A stretch of 64,000 nt of DNA. Source: Gaiellasilicea sp963806955. GTDB lineage: Bacteria > Actinomycetota > Thermoleophilia > Gaiellales > Gaiellaceae. Shown in pieces: positions 40,656 to 48,801 of the stretch. The stretch is taken from assembly GCA_963806955.1 (NCBI GenBank), contig CAWDZG010000002.1:1426001-1490000 (forward strand), in the 5' to 3' direction. A program made the translations under genes and the position numbers. The stretch's first letter is position 1, and every line of letters starts with the position of its first letter. Under the pieces are notes generated by a model that did no database searches, was not told the origin of the DNA, and saw nothing but the letters and a program-made list of their open reading frames with translations.

Positions 40656-41474
40656 ATGGACGAGCGGCCGATCGGCGTGTTCGACTCGGGCGTCGGCGGC
40701 CTGACGGTGTTGCACGAGTGCCTCGTCACCCTGCCGCACGAGGACTTCGTCTACCTGGGCGACCACGCGCGCCTGCCCTACGGGCCGCGCCCGCTGGCCG
40801 AGGTGCGCCGCTTCGCCCGCGAGATCGGTTGCTACCTCGAGGCGCAGGGCGTGAAGCTCGTGGTTGTCGCCTGCAACTCCGCGACCGCGGCGGCGCTCCC
40901 CGAGCTGCAGACCGAGTTGCGCGTTCCCGTCGTCGGCGTGATCGCACCCGAGGCGCACGCGGCCGTGCAGGCGACACGGAACCGGCGCGTCGGCCTGTTG
41001 GCGACGCAGGCGACGGTCGCGAGTGGCCGCTACGAGGAGCTCGTCCACGCCCACGACGCCGGCGTCGACGTGGTCGCGGTCTCGTGTCCCGAGCTCGTGC
41101 CGCTGATCGAGGGCGACGACCCCTTCGCCGAGGCGACCGCCGCCGCGGTGCGCGGGTACGCGGCACCGCTGAAGGCCGCCGGGGTCGACACCGTCATCCT
41201 CGGCTGCACCCACTACCCGCTGATCCGCCCGATCCTGCAGCGCGTCTTCGGCCGTGACGTGACGCTGGTCTTCTCTGCCGAGGAGACCGCGCGCGAGGTC
41301 GCCGAGACGCTCGCGCGCAAGGGGCTCGAGCACGATCCCGCGCGCGAGGGCGCGTACCGCTTCCTGACGACCGGTGAGCCCGCGGCCTTCCGCGAGCTCG
41401 GCCGGCGGTTCCTGCAACTCCCGATCGAGGAGGTCGAGCACGTGGAGATCGCAACGCTCGAGGCGGCGGCATGA
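40656..41474 (+). CDS. murI: Glutamate racemase
   Basis: 272 residues. Interconverts L- and D-glutamate for peptidoglycan. Landmarks: IGVFDSGVGGLTVLHECL, catalytic Cys in VVACNSATAAAL and GCTHYPLIRPIL, and HARLPYG. TAGAAT ends 7 nt before the ATG. First gene of a tight murI-rph-mgtC-like-rdgB operon (ATGA and TAGTG overlaps), an order common in actinobacteria for murI, rph and rdgB. Confidence 0.95.
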   Translation: MDERPIGVFDSGVGGLTVLHECLVTLPHEDFVYLGDHARLPYGPRPLAEVRRFAREIGCYLEAQGVKLVVVACNSATAAALPELQTELRVPVVGVIAPEAHAAVQATRNRRVGLLATQATVASGRYEELVHAHDAGVDVVAVSCPELVPLIEGDDPFAEATAAAVRGYAAPLKAAGVDTVILGCTHYPLIRPILQRVFGRDVTLVFSAEETAREVAETLARKGLEHDPAREGAYRFLTTGEPAAFRELGRRFLQLPIEEVEHVEIATLEAAA

Positions 41475-42187
41475 GCCGCGCCGACGGACGCTCGCGCGAC
41501 GATCAGCTCCGCCGGCTCGAGCTGCTTCCCGACTGGCTCGAGCAGGCGCACGGCTCGGTGCTCTACTCACAGGGGAAGACGCGGGTGCTCTGCACGGCGA
41601 TGGTCGAGGAGCGCGTGCCGCGCTGGCTCCACCGCTCCGGCCGCGGCTGGATGACGGCCGAGTACTCGCTCCTGCCGGCCTCGACGGGCGACCGTGTTGC
41701 CCGCGAGGCCGCGAAGGGGAAGCAGGGCGGCCGCACGGTCGAGATCCAGCGCCTGATCGGCCGGGCGCTCCGTTCGGTCTGCGACTTCGAGGCGCTCGGC
41801 GAGCGGACGCTCTGGCTGGACTGCGACGTCCTCCAGGCGGACGGCGGCACGCGCTGCGCCGCGATCTCGGGCGCCTGGGTCGCGGCCTCGCGCGCGCTCG
41901 ACCGCTTCGGGCTCTCGAAGGCGCTCCCGGGCCAGGTCGCCGCGGTCTCGGTCGGCGTCGTCGAGGGTCGGCACGTGCTCGACCTCGACTACGCCGAGGA
42001 CTCGACGGCGGAGACGGACATGAACGTCGTCATGACCGCCGACGGCCGGCTCGTCGAGGTGCAGGCGACGGCGGAGCGCGAGCCGTTCAGCCGCGACGAG
42101 CTCGATGCCATGCTCGACCTCGCCGCCGGCGGGATCGAGCAGATCGTGGCTGCGCAGGACGTCGCGGCCGGCAGCGATGGCCCCTGA
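41471..42187 (+). CDS. rph: Ribonuclease PH
   Basis: 238 residues. Phosphorolytic 3' exonuclease finishing tRNA 3' ends. Conserved segments: GSVLYSQGKTRVLCTAMVEE, RLIGRALRSVCDFEALGERT, LDCDVLQADGGTRCAAISGA and LDLDYAEDSTAETDMNVV. ATG overlaps murI stop (ATGA). The length matches the family (238-245). Confidence 0.95.
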   Translation: MSRADGRSRDDQLRRLELLPDWLEQAHGSVLYSQGKTRVLCTAMVEERVPRWLHRSGRGWMTAEYSLLPASTGDRVAREAAKGKQGGRTVEIQRLIGRALRSVCDFEALGERTLWLDCDVLQADGGTRCAAISGAWVAASRALDRFGLSKALPGQVAAVSVGVVEGRHVLDLDYAEDSTAETDMNVVMTADGRLVEVQATAEREPFSRDELDAMLDLAAGGIEQIVAAQDVAAGSDGP

Positions 42188-42860
42188 CCTCGCGCTCTGG
42201 GAGGGGCTGCTCCGGCTCGTGCTCGCCGCGCTCCTCGCCGGCGTGATCGGGATCGAGCGCGAGCTGCGCGAGCAGGAGGCGGGGCTGCGCACGCACATGC
42301 TCGTCTGCGTCGGCGCCACGATGTTCATGCTCGTCGGCGTCTACGCCTGGTCGGACATCCAGCTCGGGAACTCGATCGGCGTCGTCGTCGATCCGTCGCG
42401 GGTCGCCTCCTACGTCGTCTCCGGGATCGGCTTTCTCGGCGCCGGAGCGATCATCAAGTACGGGATCAACGTCCGCGGGTTGACGACCGCCGCCTCGCTG
42501 TGGGTCGTCGCAGCGATCGGCGTCGGCGTCGGCGTCGGCATGTACTCGTTCTCGATCGCGACGACCGCGCTCGTCCTGCTCGCGCTCTGGCCCCTCTCGC
42601 AGGTCAAGCGGCTGCTGGCCGGCAAGAAGGAGGAGTCGAGGCGGCTGGCCGTTCGGCTCGCGCCGGACGCGAGCGTGGTCTCCGCGCTCGCCGCGGTCGA
42701 GGAGAGCGGCTTCTCGATGGAGTCGGCCGAGGTGAGCGAGGAAGAGGACGAGCGCCGGCTCGACGTCGTGCTGAAGACGACGGCCGACACGAGCCTCGGC
42801 GAGTTGCTCGACACCGTCGCCGCGCTCGAGGGCGTGCGCTCGGCAACCGTCGCCGAGTAG
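42177..42860 (+). CDS. MgtC/SapB family membrane protein
   Basis: 227 residues. The MgtC hydrophobic domain has IGIERELREQEAGLRTHMLV, GIGFLGAGAIIKYG and GLTTAASLWVVAAIGVGVG; the C-terminal cytosolic ACT-like part is about 150-227. Function in Mg2+ homeostasis or envelope adaptation is known for relatives, with no proven transport. ATG lies 11 nt inside rph; stop overlaps the rdgB GTG (TAGTG). Confidence 0.88.
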   Translation: MAPDLALWEGLLRLVLAALLAGVIGIERELREQEAGLRTHMLVCVGATMFMLVGVYAWSDIQLGNSIGVVVDPSRVASYVVSGIGFLGAGAIIKYGINVRGLTTAASLWVVAAIGVGVGVGMYSFSIATTALVLLALWPLSQVKRLLAGKKEESRRLAVRLAPDASVVSALAAVEESGFSMESAEVSEEEDERRLDVVLKTTADTSLGELLDTVAALEGVRSATVAE

Positions 42861-43420
42861 TGCGGGCGCGGCTCGCCTCCGGGAACGCGCACAAGCTCGA
42901 CGAGCTGCGCGCGGCGCTGCCCGGCTGGGAGCTCGCGCTGCTCGCGACTGACCTGCCATACCCGCCCGAGGACGGCGACACCTACCTGGAGAACGCCCGC
43001 GGCAAGGCCCGTTTCGGTCGCGCTGCGGCGCCGGCGGACGAGTGGGTACTCGGCGAGGACTCGGGGATCGAGGTGGCCGCGCTCGGCGGCCGCCCGGGCA
43101 TCGAGTCGGCGCGCTGGGCCGAGGACGGCGTCGGGCAGCTCCTGCTCGAGCTCGAGGGGGTGGCCGATCGCGGCGCCCGCTACGTCTGCGAGGTGGTCGC
43201 GCTGGACCCCGAAGGTCAGGAGCGACGGGGTCGGGGCGTGCTCGACGGCTCGATCGCGACCGAGCGCCGTGGCTCGGAGGGCTTCGGCTACGACCCGATC
43301 TTCGTCCCTGCCGGCGAAACGCGCACCGTCGCCGAGCTCGGCGACGCCTGGAAGCGCGAGCACTCTCACCGCGCCCGCGCCGCCGCGGCCCTCCGTGCCG
43401 GGATTGCAACGAAAGCGTGA
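42860..43420 (+). CDS. rdgB: XTP/dITP diphosphatase (Ham1/RdgB)
   Basis: 186 residues. Removes deaminated purine nucleotides from the pool. Motifs: LASGNAHKLDELRAAL, GEDSGIEVAALGGRPGIESARW, GSEGFGYDPIFVP and the C-terminal REHSHRARAAAAL. GTG start sharing bases with the MgtC-like stop. Followed by a small bidirectional hairpin. Confidence 0.95.
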   Translation: MRARLASGNAHKLDELRAALPGWELALLATDLPYPPEDGDTYLENARGKARFGRAAAPADEWVLGEDSGIEVAALGGRPGIESARWAEDGVGQLLLELEGVADRGARYVCEVVALDPEGQERRGRGVLDGSIATERRGSEGFGYDPIFVPAGETRTVAELGDAWKREHSHRARAAAALRAGIATKA

Positions 43421-43433
43421 CGCGGGACGCGAT

Positions 43434-43450
43434 AGTTGCTCTGAGCAACT
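43434..43450. terminator. Small bidirectional terminator-like hairpin
   Basis: AGTTGCT (43434-43440), loop CTG, AGCAACT (43444-43450), between the convergent rdgB and YihY-family genes. A relatively A/T-rich 7-bp stem in an otherwise G+C-rich region. Confidence 0.45.
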
Positions 43451-43459
43451 AGCTCCGGC

Positions 43460-44276
43460 TCACGCCAGCCCCGCGATCTCCTCCTCGTCCCGGCGGCCGT
43501 GCCACCAGTTGATCTCGGCGCCGAAGACGATCACGTTCGCCATCACGTAGATCCAGACGAGCAGGAGCGCCGTGGCGCCGAGCGCCTGCACCGCCACCAC
43601 CTCGCGGGAGAGCCGGACGAAGATCGGCAGGACCTGGAAGGTCACCTGCAGCAGGACGGCCGCGAGCGCAGCGCCCGGCCAGACCTCGCGCAGCGTCAGG
43701 CGCACGTTCGTCAGCCGCTCGTACGCGGCGACGAGGAAGACGAAGACGCCGAGTGTCGAGATCAGGATCGAGAGCCCGTACCCGACGACCGCGTTGCCGA
43801 CGAAGCCGGGCGCGAACCGCTGGAGCAGGTCGAAGCCGATCGAGCCGAGCACGAGGGCGGTGAAGAGGATGATCAGCGAGCCGGCCATGAACAGCGTGGC
43901 GAGGAACTTGCCGCGCAGGAACGGCCGGTTCGGCTGCCGGTAGACGATGTTGAACGCCGACTCGAGCACGCTGAAGAGCGAGAGCGACGTCCAGAGGAGG
44001 AACGACGCCGCCGATCACGCCGAGCGTGGTCGCGTTCGCCGTGATCGCCTCGACGACCCGCACGATGTCCTTGATCGACTGCGACGGGAAGAGCTGCTGC
44101 AGCTCGCGGACGAGGTAGCTCGACTCCTCGGCGCGCCCGGTGAAGCCGAGCAGCGCGAGCGCGAGGAAGATCAGCGAGACGGAGGAGAGCAGGCCGAAGT
44201 AGGCGATCATCGCGGCGAGGTGGGTGCCCCGGTCGGCGAAGAACTTGGCCAGGGGTTGGGCGAACGGGCGGCGCAC
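43460..44276 (-). pseudogene. YihY/BrkB family membrane protein gene with a frameshift
   Basis: From GTG 44276: RRPFAQPLAKFFADRGTHLA, AAMIAYFGLLSSVSLIFLAL, then an extra base at about 43998-44000. In the next frame the expected LLWTSLSLFSVLESAFNIVY continues through four more TM helices to GAEINWWHGRRDEEE. These are the family hallmarks of YihY/virulence factor BrkB (once misnamed RNase BN), function uncertain. One extra G/C in a GG pair explains the break. GATACT ends 6 nt before the start (minus strand). Confidence 0.8.
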
Positions 44277-44282
44277 GCCCGC

Positions 44283-44290
44283 AGTATCGT
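44283..44290. promoter_or_regulatory. Overlapping divergent -10 elements
   Basis: GATACT on the minus strand (44283-44288) ends 6 nt before GTG 44276, and TATCGT on the plus strand (44285-44290) ends 7 nt before ATG 44298. The start codons are 21 bp apart and the -10 hexamers share four bases, so the two promoters should exclude one another. Confidence 0.5.
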
Positions 44291-44297
44291 CTCGGCG

Positions 44298-44696
44298 ATG
44301 GATGCCGCGTCCGCACTCGCCGACCTGACCGAGATCTCCTCGCAGATCGAGTCGGCGGTCGTACTCGATGCCGACGGCACCGTGCTGGCGTCGACGCTCG
44401 CGGACGAGGAGCGCAGCAGCAGGCTCGCGCGAGCCGGCAGCGAGCTCTTCGATGCGGCAGCCGACCGGCTCGGCGGCGAAGGGCGGGGCCTGATCCGGGT
44501 GGAGGCGGCACTGGACGCCGGCAGCGTCTTCGTCGTCCGCGAGCACGGACGCGTCCTCGTCGCCACGACGACCCCTGCGCCGACGTCGGGGCTCGTCCTC
44601 TACGACCTCGGCACCTGCCTTCGCGCGGTGGCCACGGCCGCCGAGCCGAAGCCGAGGCGGAAGCAACCGCGGAAGAAGGCGCAGGCCGATGCGTAA
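44298..44696 (+). CDS. Roadblock/LC7-like domain protein
   Basis: 132 residues. The order helix (LADLTEISSQIESAVVLD), strand (GTVLAST), long helix (RLARAGSELFDAAADRL), strands (LIRVEAALDAGSVFVVREH, VLVATTT) resembles roadblock/LC7 proteins, which bind small GTPases such as MglA. A Lys/Arg-rich tail (KPRRKQPRKKAQ) follows. No GTPase gene is adjacent. ATG predicted leaderless; stop overlaps the next small gene by 8 nt. Confidence 0.6.
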   Translation: MDAASALADLTEISSQIESAVVLDADGTVLASTLADEERSSRLARAGSELFDAAADRLGGEGRGLIRVEAALDAGSVFVVREHGRVLVATTTPAPTSGLVLYDLGTCLRAVATAAEPKPRRKQPRKKAQADA

Positions 44697-44865
44697 GCTC
44701 CTCGCCCTGCTCGTGGTCGTTGGCGGTCCGGTGCTCTATCTCCGGCGGAGTCGCGGCCGTCGCGAGCACGTGCAGCTCCACTTCGACGACGGCTCGACGG
44801 TCGTTCTCGAGCGCGGCGCGCCGCAGGCGGAGCGGCTGCTCGAGCTCGCCCGGACTGCGCTGTGA
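44689..44865 (+). CDS. 58-residue single-TM protein between roadblock-like gene and pyrE
   Basis: MRKLLALLVVVGGPVLYLRR forms a TM helix with a basic edge, followed by REHVQLHFDDGSTVVLERG and a short helix (AERLLELARTAL). Overlaps with both neighbours (8 nt upstream, GTGA with pyrE downstream) support a real cistron. The soluble part resembles a small beta-hairpin domain; function unknown. Confidence 0.6.
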   Translation: MRKLLALLVVVGGPVLYLRRSRGRREHVQLHFDDGSTVVLERGAPQAERLLELARTAL

Positions 44866-45416
44866 GCGACGACCTCGGCGCGCGCATCACCGAGCACGCC
44901 CTGCTCGAGGGCGACTTTCTGCTCCGGTCGGGCCGCCGCTCGAGCTACTACCTCGACAAGTACCGCTTCGAGACGCTGCCCGAGCTCCTGGGCCCGATCG
45001 GCGAGCGCCTCGCCGCCGCCGTCCGCGAGCACGAGCCGGCGGCCGTGCGGCTGGCCGGCCCCGCGCTCGGGGCCGTCGCCCTCGCCGCGTCCGCGTCGCT
45101 CGCGTCAGGGCTGCCGTTCCTGATCGTGCGTGACGCGGCCAAGGGCTACGGCACCGCGAACCGCCTCGAGGGCGTGTACGAGCCGGGCGACCTCGTCTGC
45201 CTGATCGAAGACGTGGTCACGTCGGGTGGTGCGCTCGCGGCGTCGGTCGCCGCCCTCCGGGAGGGGGGTCTCGAGGTCCGCAATGCCATCTGTGTCGTCG
45301 ACCGCGAGGAGGGTGGCGCCGACGCGCTCGCGCGAATCGGCGTTCGCCTGCGCTCGCTCTACCGGGCAGGAGATCTCGTCCCGGCCGCCAAGGCCGTGCA
45401 AAACCCGCATGGTTGA
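44862..45416 (+). CDS. pyrE: Orotate phosphoribosyltransferase
   Basis: 184 residues. Adds ribose-5-phosphate from PRPP to orotate in pyrimidine synthesis. Conserved LRSGRRSSYYLDKYRFET, PALGAVALAASASLA and the PRPP loop CLIEDVVTSGGALAASVAAL. GTG start overlapping the previous stop. pyrF lies 2.1 kb further on the same strand, separated by HU and a repair gene. Confidence 0.94.
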   Translation: MSDDLGARITEHALLEGDFLLRSGRRSSYYLDKYRFETLPELLGPIGERLAAAVREHEPAAVRLAGPALGAVALAASASLASGLPFLIVRDAAKGYGTANRLEGVYEPGDLVCLIEDVVTSGGALAASVAALREGGLEVRNAICVVDREEGGADALARIGVRLRSLYRAGDLVPAAKAVQNPHG

Positions 45417-45428
45417 GCCACGTAACCG

Positions 45429-45457
45429 TTGAGGCAGTCCGACGAGGCTGTTAGGGT
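45429..45457 (+). promoter_or_regulatory. Promoter of the HU gene
   Basis: TTGAGG (45429-45434), 17-bp spacer, TAGGGT (45452-45457); transcription start expected near 45464, giving a leader of about 35 nt with a real ribosome-binding site (AAGGAG 45487-45492). Confidence 0.7.
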
Positions 45458-45498
45458 GCAGCGGGTTTTCACTATCCCACGAACAGAAGGAGTCGCAA

Positions 45499-45780
45499 GT
45501 GACAAAGCAGGAGTTCGTTGACGCAGTGGCGTCGAAGTCGAATCTCTCCCGGCGCGACGCAGCCACGGCGGTGGACGCGGTGCTGGACTGCGTCACCGAC
45601 GCGCTGAAGAAGCGCGACACGATCACCTTCACCGGTTTCGGCAAGTTCTCGACGAGCGAGCGCGCCGCGCGCGAGGGTGTCAACCCCCGCAACCCGAGCC
45701 AGAAGGTGCACATCCCGGCTGCGACGGTGCCGAAGTTCTCGGCCGGTAGCCAGCTGAAGGCGGCGGTCAAGGGCTCGTAG
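45499..45780 (+). CDS. HU family DNA-binding protein
   Basis: 93 residues: TKQEFVDAVASKSNLSRRDA, VLDCVTDALKKRDTITFTGFGKF split around 25-50, and the DNA-binding arm region NPRNPSQKVHIPAATVPKFS. Abundant nucleoid protein. It lacks the long Lys/Ala-rich tail of mycobacterial HupB. GTG start with AAGGAG 6 nt upstream, a canonical promoter and a strong terminator make it an independent transcription unit. Confidence 0.96.
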   Translation: MTKQEFVDAVASKSNLSRRDAATAVDAVLDCVTDALKKRDTITFTGFGKFSTSERAAREGVNPRNPSQKVHIPAATVPKFSAGSQLKAAVKGS

Positions 45781-45807
45781 CCCGTTCGCAGACCTTCCGA
45801 GGACTCG

Positions 45808-45847
45808 AAGGCCGCACGGCTCAGGCGAACCGTGCGGCCTTCTTTCT
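45808..45847 (+). terminator. Rho-independent terminator of the HU gene
   Basis: 12-bp perfect stem, AAGGCCGCACGG (45808-45819) with CCGTGCGGCCTT (45830-45841), 10-nt loop, then CTTTCT. The best intrinsic terminator in the window. Confidence 0.9.
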
Positions 45848-45851
45848 GCGC

Positions 45852-45880
45852 TTGCATACGAACACATGTTCGCCTAGGCT
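45852..45880 (+). promoter_or_regulatory. Promoter with LexA-type SOS box upstream of the DEDD/UvrC-like gene
   Basis: TTGCAT (45852-45857), 17-bp spacer, TAGGCT (45875-45880), which ends 6 nt before ATG 45887. Inside the spacer lies CGAACACATGTTCG (45859-45872), which fits the Gram-positive LexA box CGAAC-N4-GTTCG. LexA binding would block RNA polymerase, so the gene is predicted to be SOS-induced and leaderless. Confidence 0.75.
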
Positions 45881-45886
45881 CGCGCA

Positions 45887-47518
45887 ATGCAGCTCTGCTT
45901 CGACGCCGCCGACCGTCTCGTCGAGCTGATCGAGGCTCGGCACGGCCCGGTCCCGGCCGAGGACGCCGCCCGGGCGCTCTACGCGCTCCGGCACGTGCCC
46001 GCGGGCCTCGCGCGCTCGCTGCTCGAGGACGTCGTCGGCGGCGATGCCAGGCTCGCGTGGCACGGCGGCAACGTCCGGCTTGCTGCGGCTTCCACGTCCC
46101 CGCTCGCCATCGAGGAGGCGACGTTTGTCGTCTTCGACCTCGAGACGACCGGTCTCTCGCCCGGCTCGGCGGCGATCTGCGAGATCGGCGCAGTCCGCGT
46201 GCGCGCGCTCGAGCTCGAGGAGCGGTTCGAGACGCTCGTCAACCCGCGCCGGCCGTTGCCGGCGCCGATCGCCGCGCTCACGGGGATCGATCCGCGGGCG
46301 CTCCGCGGCGCACCTCCGGTCGAGCTCGCGGTGCGCCGCTTCCTCGAGTTCGCGGGCGACGCGGTGCTGGTCGCGCACAACGCCCGCTTCGACCTGTCGT
46401 TCCTCGACCGCGAGGTCGAGCGGTTGACGGGGCGACGCGTGGCCGCGCCGGTCGTGGACACGGTCTGGCTCGCGCGCCGGCTGCTGGAGGGAAGGCTGAA
46501 GCGCGTCGGCCTCGCCTCGCTCGCGCACTTCTTCGGCACGGCGGTGCAACCGTGTCACCGCGCGCTCGCGGACGCCGAGGCGACCGCGGAGATCCTGCTG
46601 GCGCTGATCGGGCTCGCGCAGGAGCGCGGGACGGAGACCGTCGACCAGCTCGTCGACCTGTCTGCGCCGCGGGCGCGCCGGCTCGCGGGCAAGCGGTCGC
46701 TCGTCGCGGGCGCGCCGGCGCATCCCGGCGTCTACCTCTTTCGGGACCGGTCCGATCAGGTGCTCTACGTCGGCCGCGCGCGCGACCTGCAGGCACGGCT
46801 CCGGTCGTACTTCCGCACCGACCGACAGCGCCCGGCGGTCGAAGCCGCGCTCGGGGCGCTCGCGCGCGTCGAGTGGCGGGTGCTCGGTTCGGAGCTCGAA
46901 GCCGGCCTGGAGGAGCTGCGCCTGCTGCGCGAGCTGCGCCCGCCCGCGAACGCGCGCAGCGCGCGGCCCGACCGCTACGTCTATCTCCGGCGCCGCGGCA
47001 CCGGCTGGTGCGTCACGGACGCACCCGGCCCCTACGGCCCGCTGAAGAGCAGGGCTCGAGCCCGCGCCGCCGCGCGGGCGCTCGGCGACTGGGACGGCGA
47101 GCCGGCCGCCGCGCTACCGGCGCTCCGGACGAAGCTGAAGCGGCTCTCGGCCGACCTCCGGTTCGAGGACGCAGCCCGTCTCCGCGACCGCATCGCCTCG
47201 CTCGAGGAGATTGTCGCAGCGCTCGCGGAGCTCGATCGTCTCCGCTCGCTCGAGCTGTGTCTGCTCGTGCCCGCCGCCGAGCAGGGCTTCCGCCGCGCCT
47301 ACTTCGTCGCGTGCGGCCGTGTCGTCGCCGCGCGGACGCTCCTGCCGGGGGCTGCCGGGCGTGTGGAGGCGGACGCCGGGCTCGCCGCCGTGGCGCGCGC
47401 CGAGCCGTCGCTCAGCGGCGCCGACGCGGACGAGCTGCTCCTGATCGGCTCGTTCCTGCGGCGTCCGCCGCCCGAGCTGAACGTGGTGCCGTTGGCGGAC
47501 CTCCGCCGCGCTGCGTAG
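45887..47518 (+). CDS. DEDD exonuclease fused to a UvrC-like GIY-YIG domain
   Basis: 543 residues. After an about 70-residue N-terminal segment comes a DnaQ-like DEDDh exonuclease (FVVFDLETTGLSPGSAAICE, AHNARFDLSFLDREVERL, CHRALADAEAT). Then a UvrC-type GIY-YIG domain (HPGVYLFRDRSDQVLYVGRA, DLQARLRSYFRTD) and a UVR-like stretch (LRFEDAARLRDRIASLEE). It lacks the UvrC C-terminal RNase H-like domain. This two-nuclease architecture occurs in actinobacteria as an auxiliary repair protein (Cho-like incision). A LexA box in the promoter supports a DNA-damage role. Confidence 0.88.
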   Translation: MQLCFDAADRLVELIEARHGPVPAEDAARALYALRHVPAGLARSLLEDVVGGDARLAWHGGNVRLAAASTSPLAIEEATFVVFDLETTGLSPGSAAICEIGAVRVRALELEERFETLVNPRRPLPAPIAALTGIDPRALRGAPPVELAVRRFLEFAGDAVLVAHNARFDLSFLDREVERLTGRRVAAPVVDTVWLARRLLEGRLKRVGLASLAHFFGTAVQPCHRALADAEATAEILLALIGLAQERGTETVDQLVDLSAPRARRLAGKRSLVAGAPAHPGVYLFRDRSDQVLYVGRARDLQARLRSYFRTDRQRPAVEAALGALARVEWRVLGSELEAGLEELRLLRELRPPANARSARPDRYVYLRRRGTGWCVTDAPGPYGPLKSRARARAAARALGDWDGEPAAALPALRTKLKRLSADLRFEDAARLRDRIASLEEIVAALAELDRLRSLELCLLVPAAEQGFRRAYFVACGRVVAARTLLPGAAGRVEADAGLAAVARAEPSLSGADADELLLIGSFLRRPPPELNVVPLADLRRAA

Positions 47519-47527
47519 CCTTGTGGC

Positions 47528-48436
47528 ATGGCCTCGGTCGCCACCGCGACGTTCGCCGACCGGCTCGCGGGTGCCGTCGAGCGCAAGCGCAGCCAGCTCG
47601 TCGTCGGCCTCGACCCGCGCCTCGACCTGCTGCCGGTGGAGTTGCGCGGCGAGGCCGTGCTCGGGCGTCCGGAAGCCGCCGACGCGTACGCACGCTTCTG
47701 TTGCGGGATCATCGACGCGGTCGCGCCGTACGTCGTTGCGATCAAGCCACAACTCGCGTTCTTCGAGGCGCTCGGGGCGGACGGATTCGGCGCGCTCGAG
47801 CGCGCCTGCCGCTACGCGCGCTCCGCCGGCCTGCTCGTGATCGCCGACGGCAAGCGGGGCGACATCGGCTCGACTGCGCGGGCGTACGCCGCCGCGTTCC
47901 TCGAACCGAGCGAGCACGAAGCGCCGCTCGCCGACGCGCTGACGGTCAACCCGTACCTCGGCGGCGACTCGATCGAGCCGTTCCTGCAGGCGTGCCGCCT
48001 GCACGGAGCGGGCATCTTCTGTCTCGTGCGCACGTCGAACTCGGGAGCCGCGGACATCCAGGAGCTCGCGCTCTCCGACGGCCGCAGGCTGTGGCAGCAC
48101 GTCGCCGAGCTCGTGGACGATTGGGGCGCCGATCTGGCCGGCGAGCGCGGCCTCTCCAGCGTCGGCGCCGTCGTCGGCGCGACCGCCCCTCGGGCCGTCG
48201 CCGAGGCGCGCAAGCTCCTGCCGCGCTCGGTGCTGCTGCTGCCGGGGGTGGGGGCGCAGGGAGCCAGCCCGGCCGATGTTGCGCGGGCCTTCACGAGCGG
48301 GCCCGCGAGCGCGCTCGTGACCGCGTCGCGCTCGGTCATCTTCGCCTACCGTAACGGCGGCGACGACTGGCGAGCGGCCGCCGGAGCCGAGGCGGCTCGC
48401 CTGCGCTCCGAGGTCTGGTCGGTCTCGGGCTGGTGA
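47528..48436 (+). CDS. pyrF: Orotidine 5'-phosphate decarboxylase (type 2)
   Basis: 302 residues. Last step of UMP synthesis. Active-site LVIADGKRGDIGSTARAYAA (Asp-Lys-Asp), VVGLDPRLDLLP, LTVNPYLGGDS and LLPGVGAQGAS. The length around 300 and the GDIGSTA motif place it in the type 2 group used by actinobacteria. TAGCCT ends 6 nt before the ATG. Confidence 0.94.
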   Translation: MASVATATFADRLAGAVERKRSQLVVGLDPRLDLLPVELRGEAVLGRPEAADAYARFCCGIIDAVAPYVVAIKPQLAFFEALGADGFGALERACRYARSAGLLVIADGKRGDIGSTARAYAAAFLEPSEHEAPLADALTVNPYLGGDSIEPFLQACRLHGAGIFCLVRTSNSGAADIQELALSDGRRLWQHVAELVDDWGADLAGERGLSSVGAVVGATAPRAVAEARKLLPRSVLLLPGVGAQGASPADVARAFTSGPASALVTASRSVIFAYRNGGDDWRAAAGAEAARLRSEVWSVSGW

Positions 48437-48789
48437 TGCGAGGGCAGGCTCGGGTCGCTCGCTTCGCTGCACCCGCGGCCTTCCTCGCTGCCGCGACTGT
48501 CGCCGTCCTGCTCGTCCGCTCGGGGCTCGACGACGGCGGCGCCGCGGCGCCCCCGGCGGTGGTGACGACCACTGCCCCGGCGACGACGGAGCCGGCGAGC
48601 ACGACCACGGCTCCGGCTCCGGCGCCGACGACCACGGCCGGGCCGGCGGAGTTCTACGTGATCGAGGCGGGCGACACGCTCGCGGTCGTGGCCGACCTGT
48701 ACGACACGACGGTCGAGCAGTTGCTCGTGCTCAATCCCGAGATCGACCCCGTCGCGCTGAACATCGGAGATCGCATCCGGGTCAAGTAG
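48433..48789 (+). CDS. Membrane-anchored LysM protein
   Basis: 118 residues (GTG 48433 or ATG 48436). One TM helix (RFAAPAAFLAAATVAVLLVR), a Thr/Pro/Ala-rich wall-spanning linker (about 45-70) and a C-terminal LysM domain (YVIEAGDTLAVVADLYDTTV, LLVLNPEIDPVALNIGDRI) that binds peptidoglycan. Possibly an envelope tether or sensor; the downstream carboxypeptidase may act with it. GTGA overlap with pyrF. Confidence 0.85.
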   Translation: MMRGQARVARFAAPAAFLAAATVAVLLVRSGLDDGGAAAPPAVVTTTAPATTEPASTTTAPAPAPTTTAGPAEFYVIEAGDTLAVVADLYDTTVEQLLVLNPEIDPVALNIGDRIRVK

Positions 48790-48801
48790 AGTGGCCGCCG
48801 C

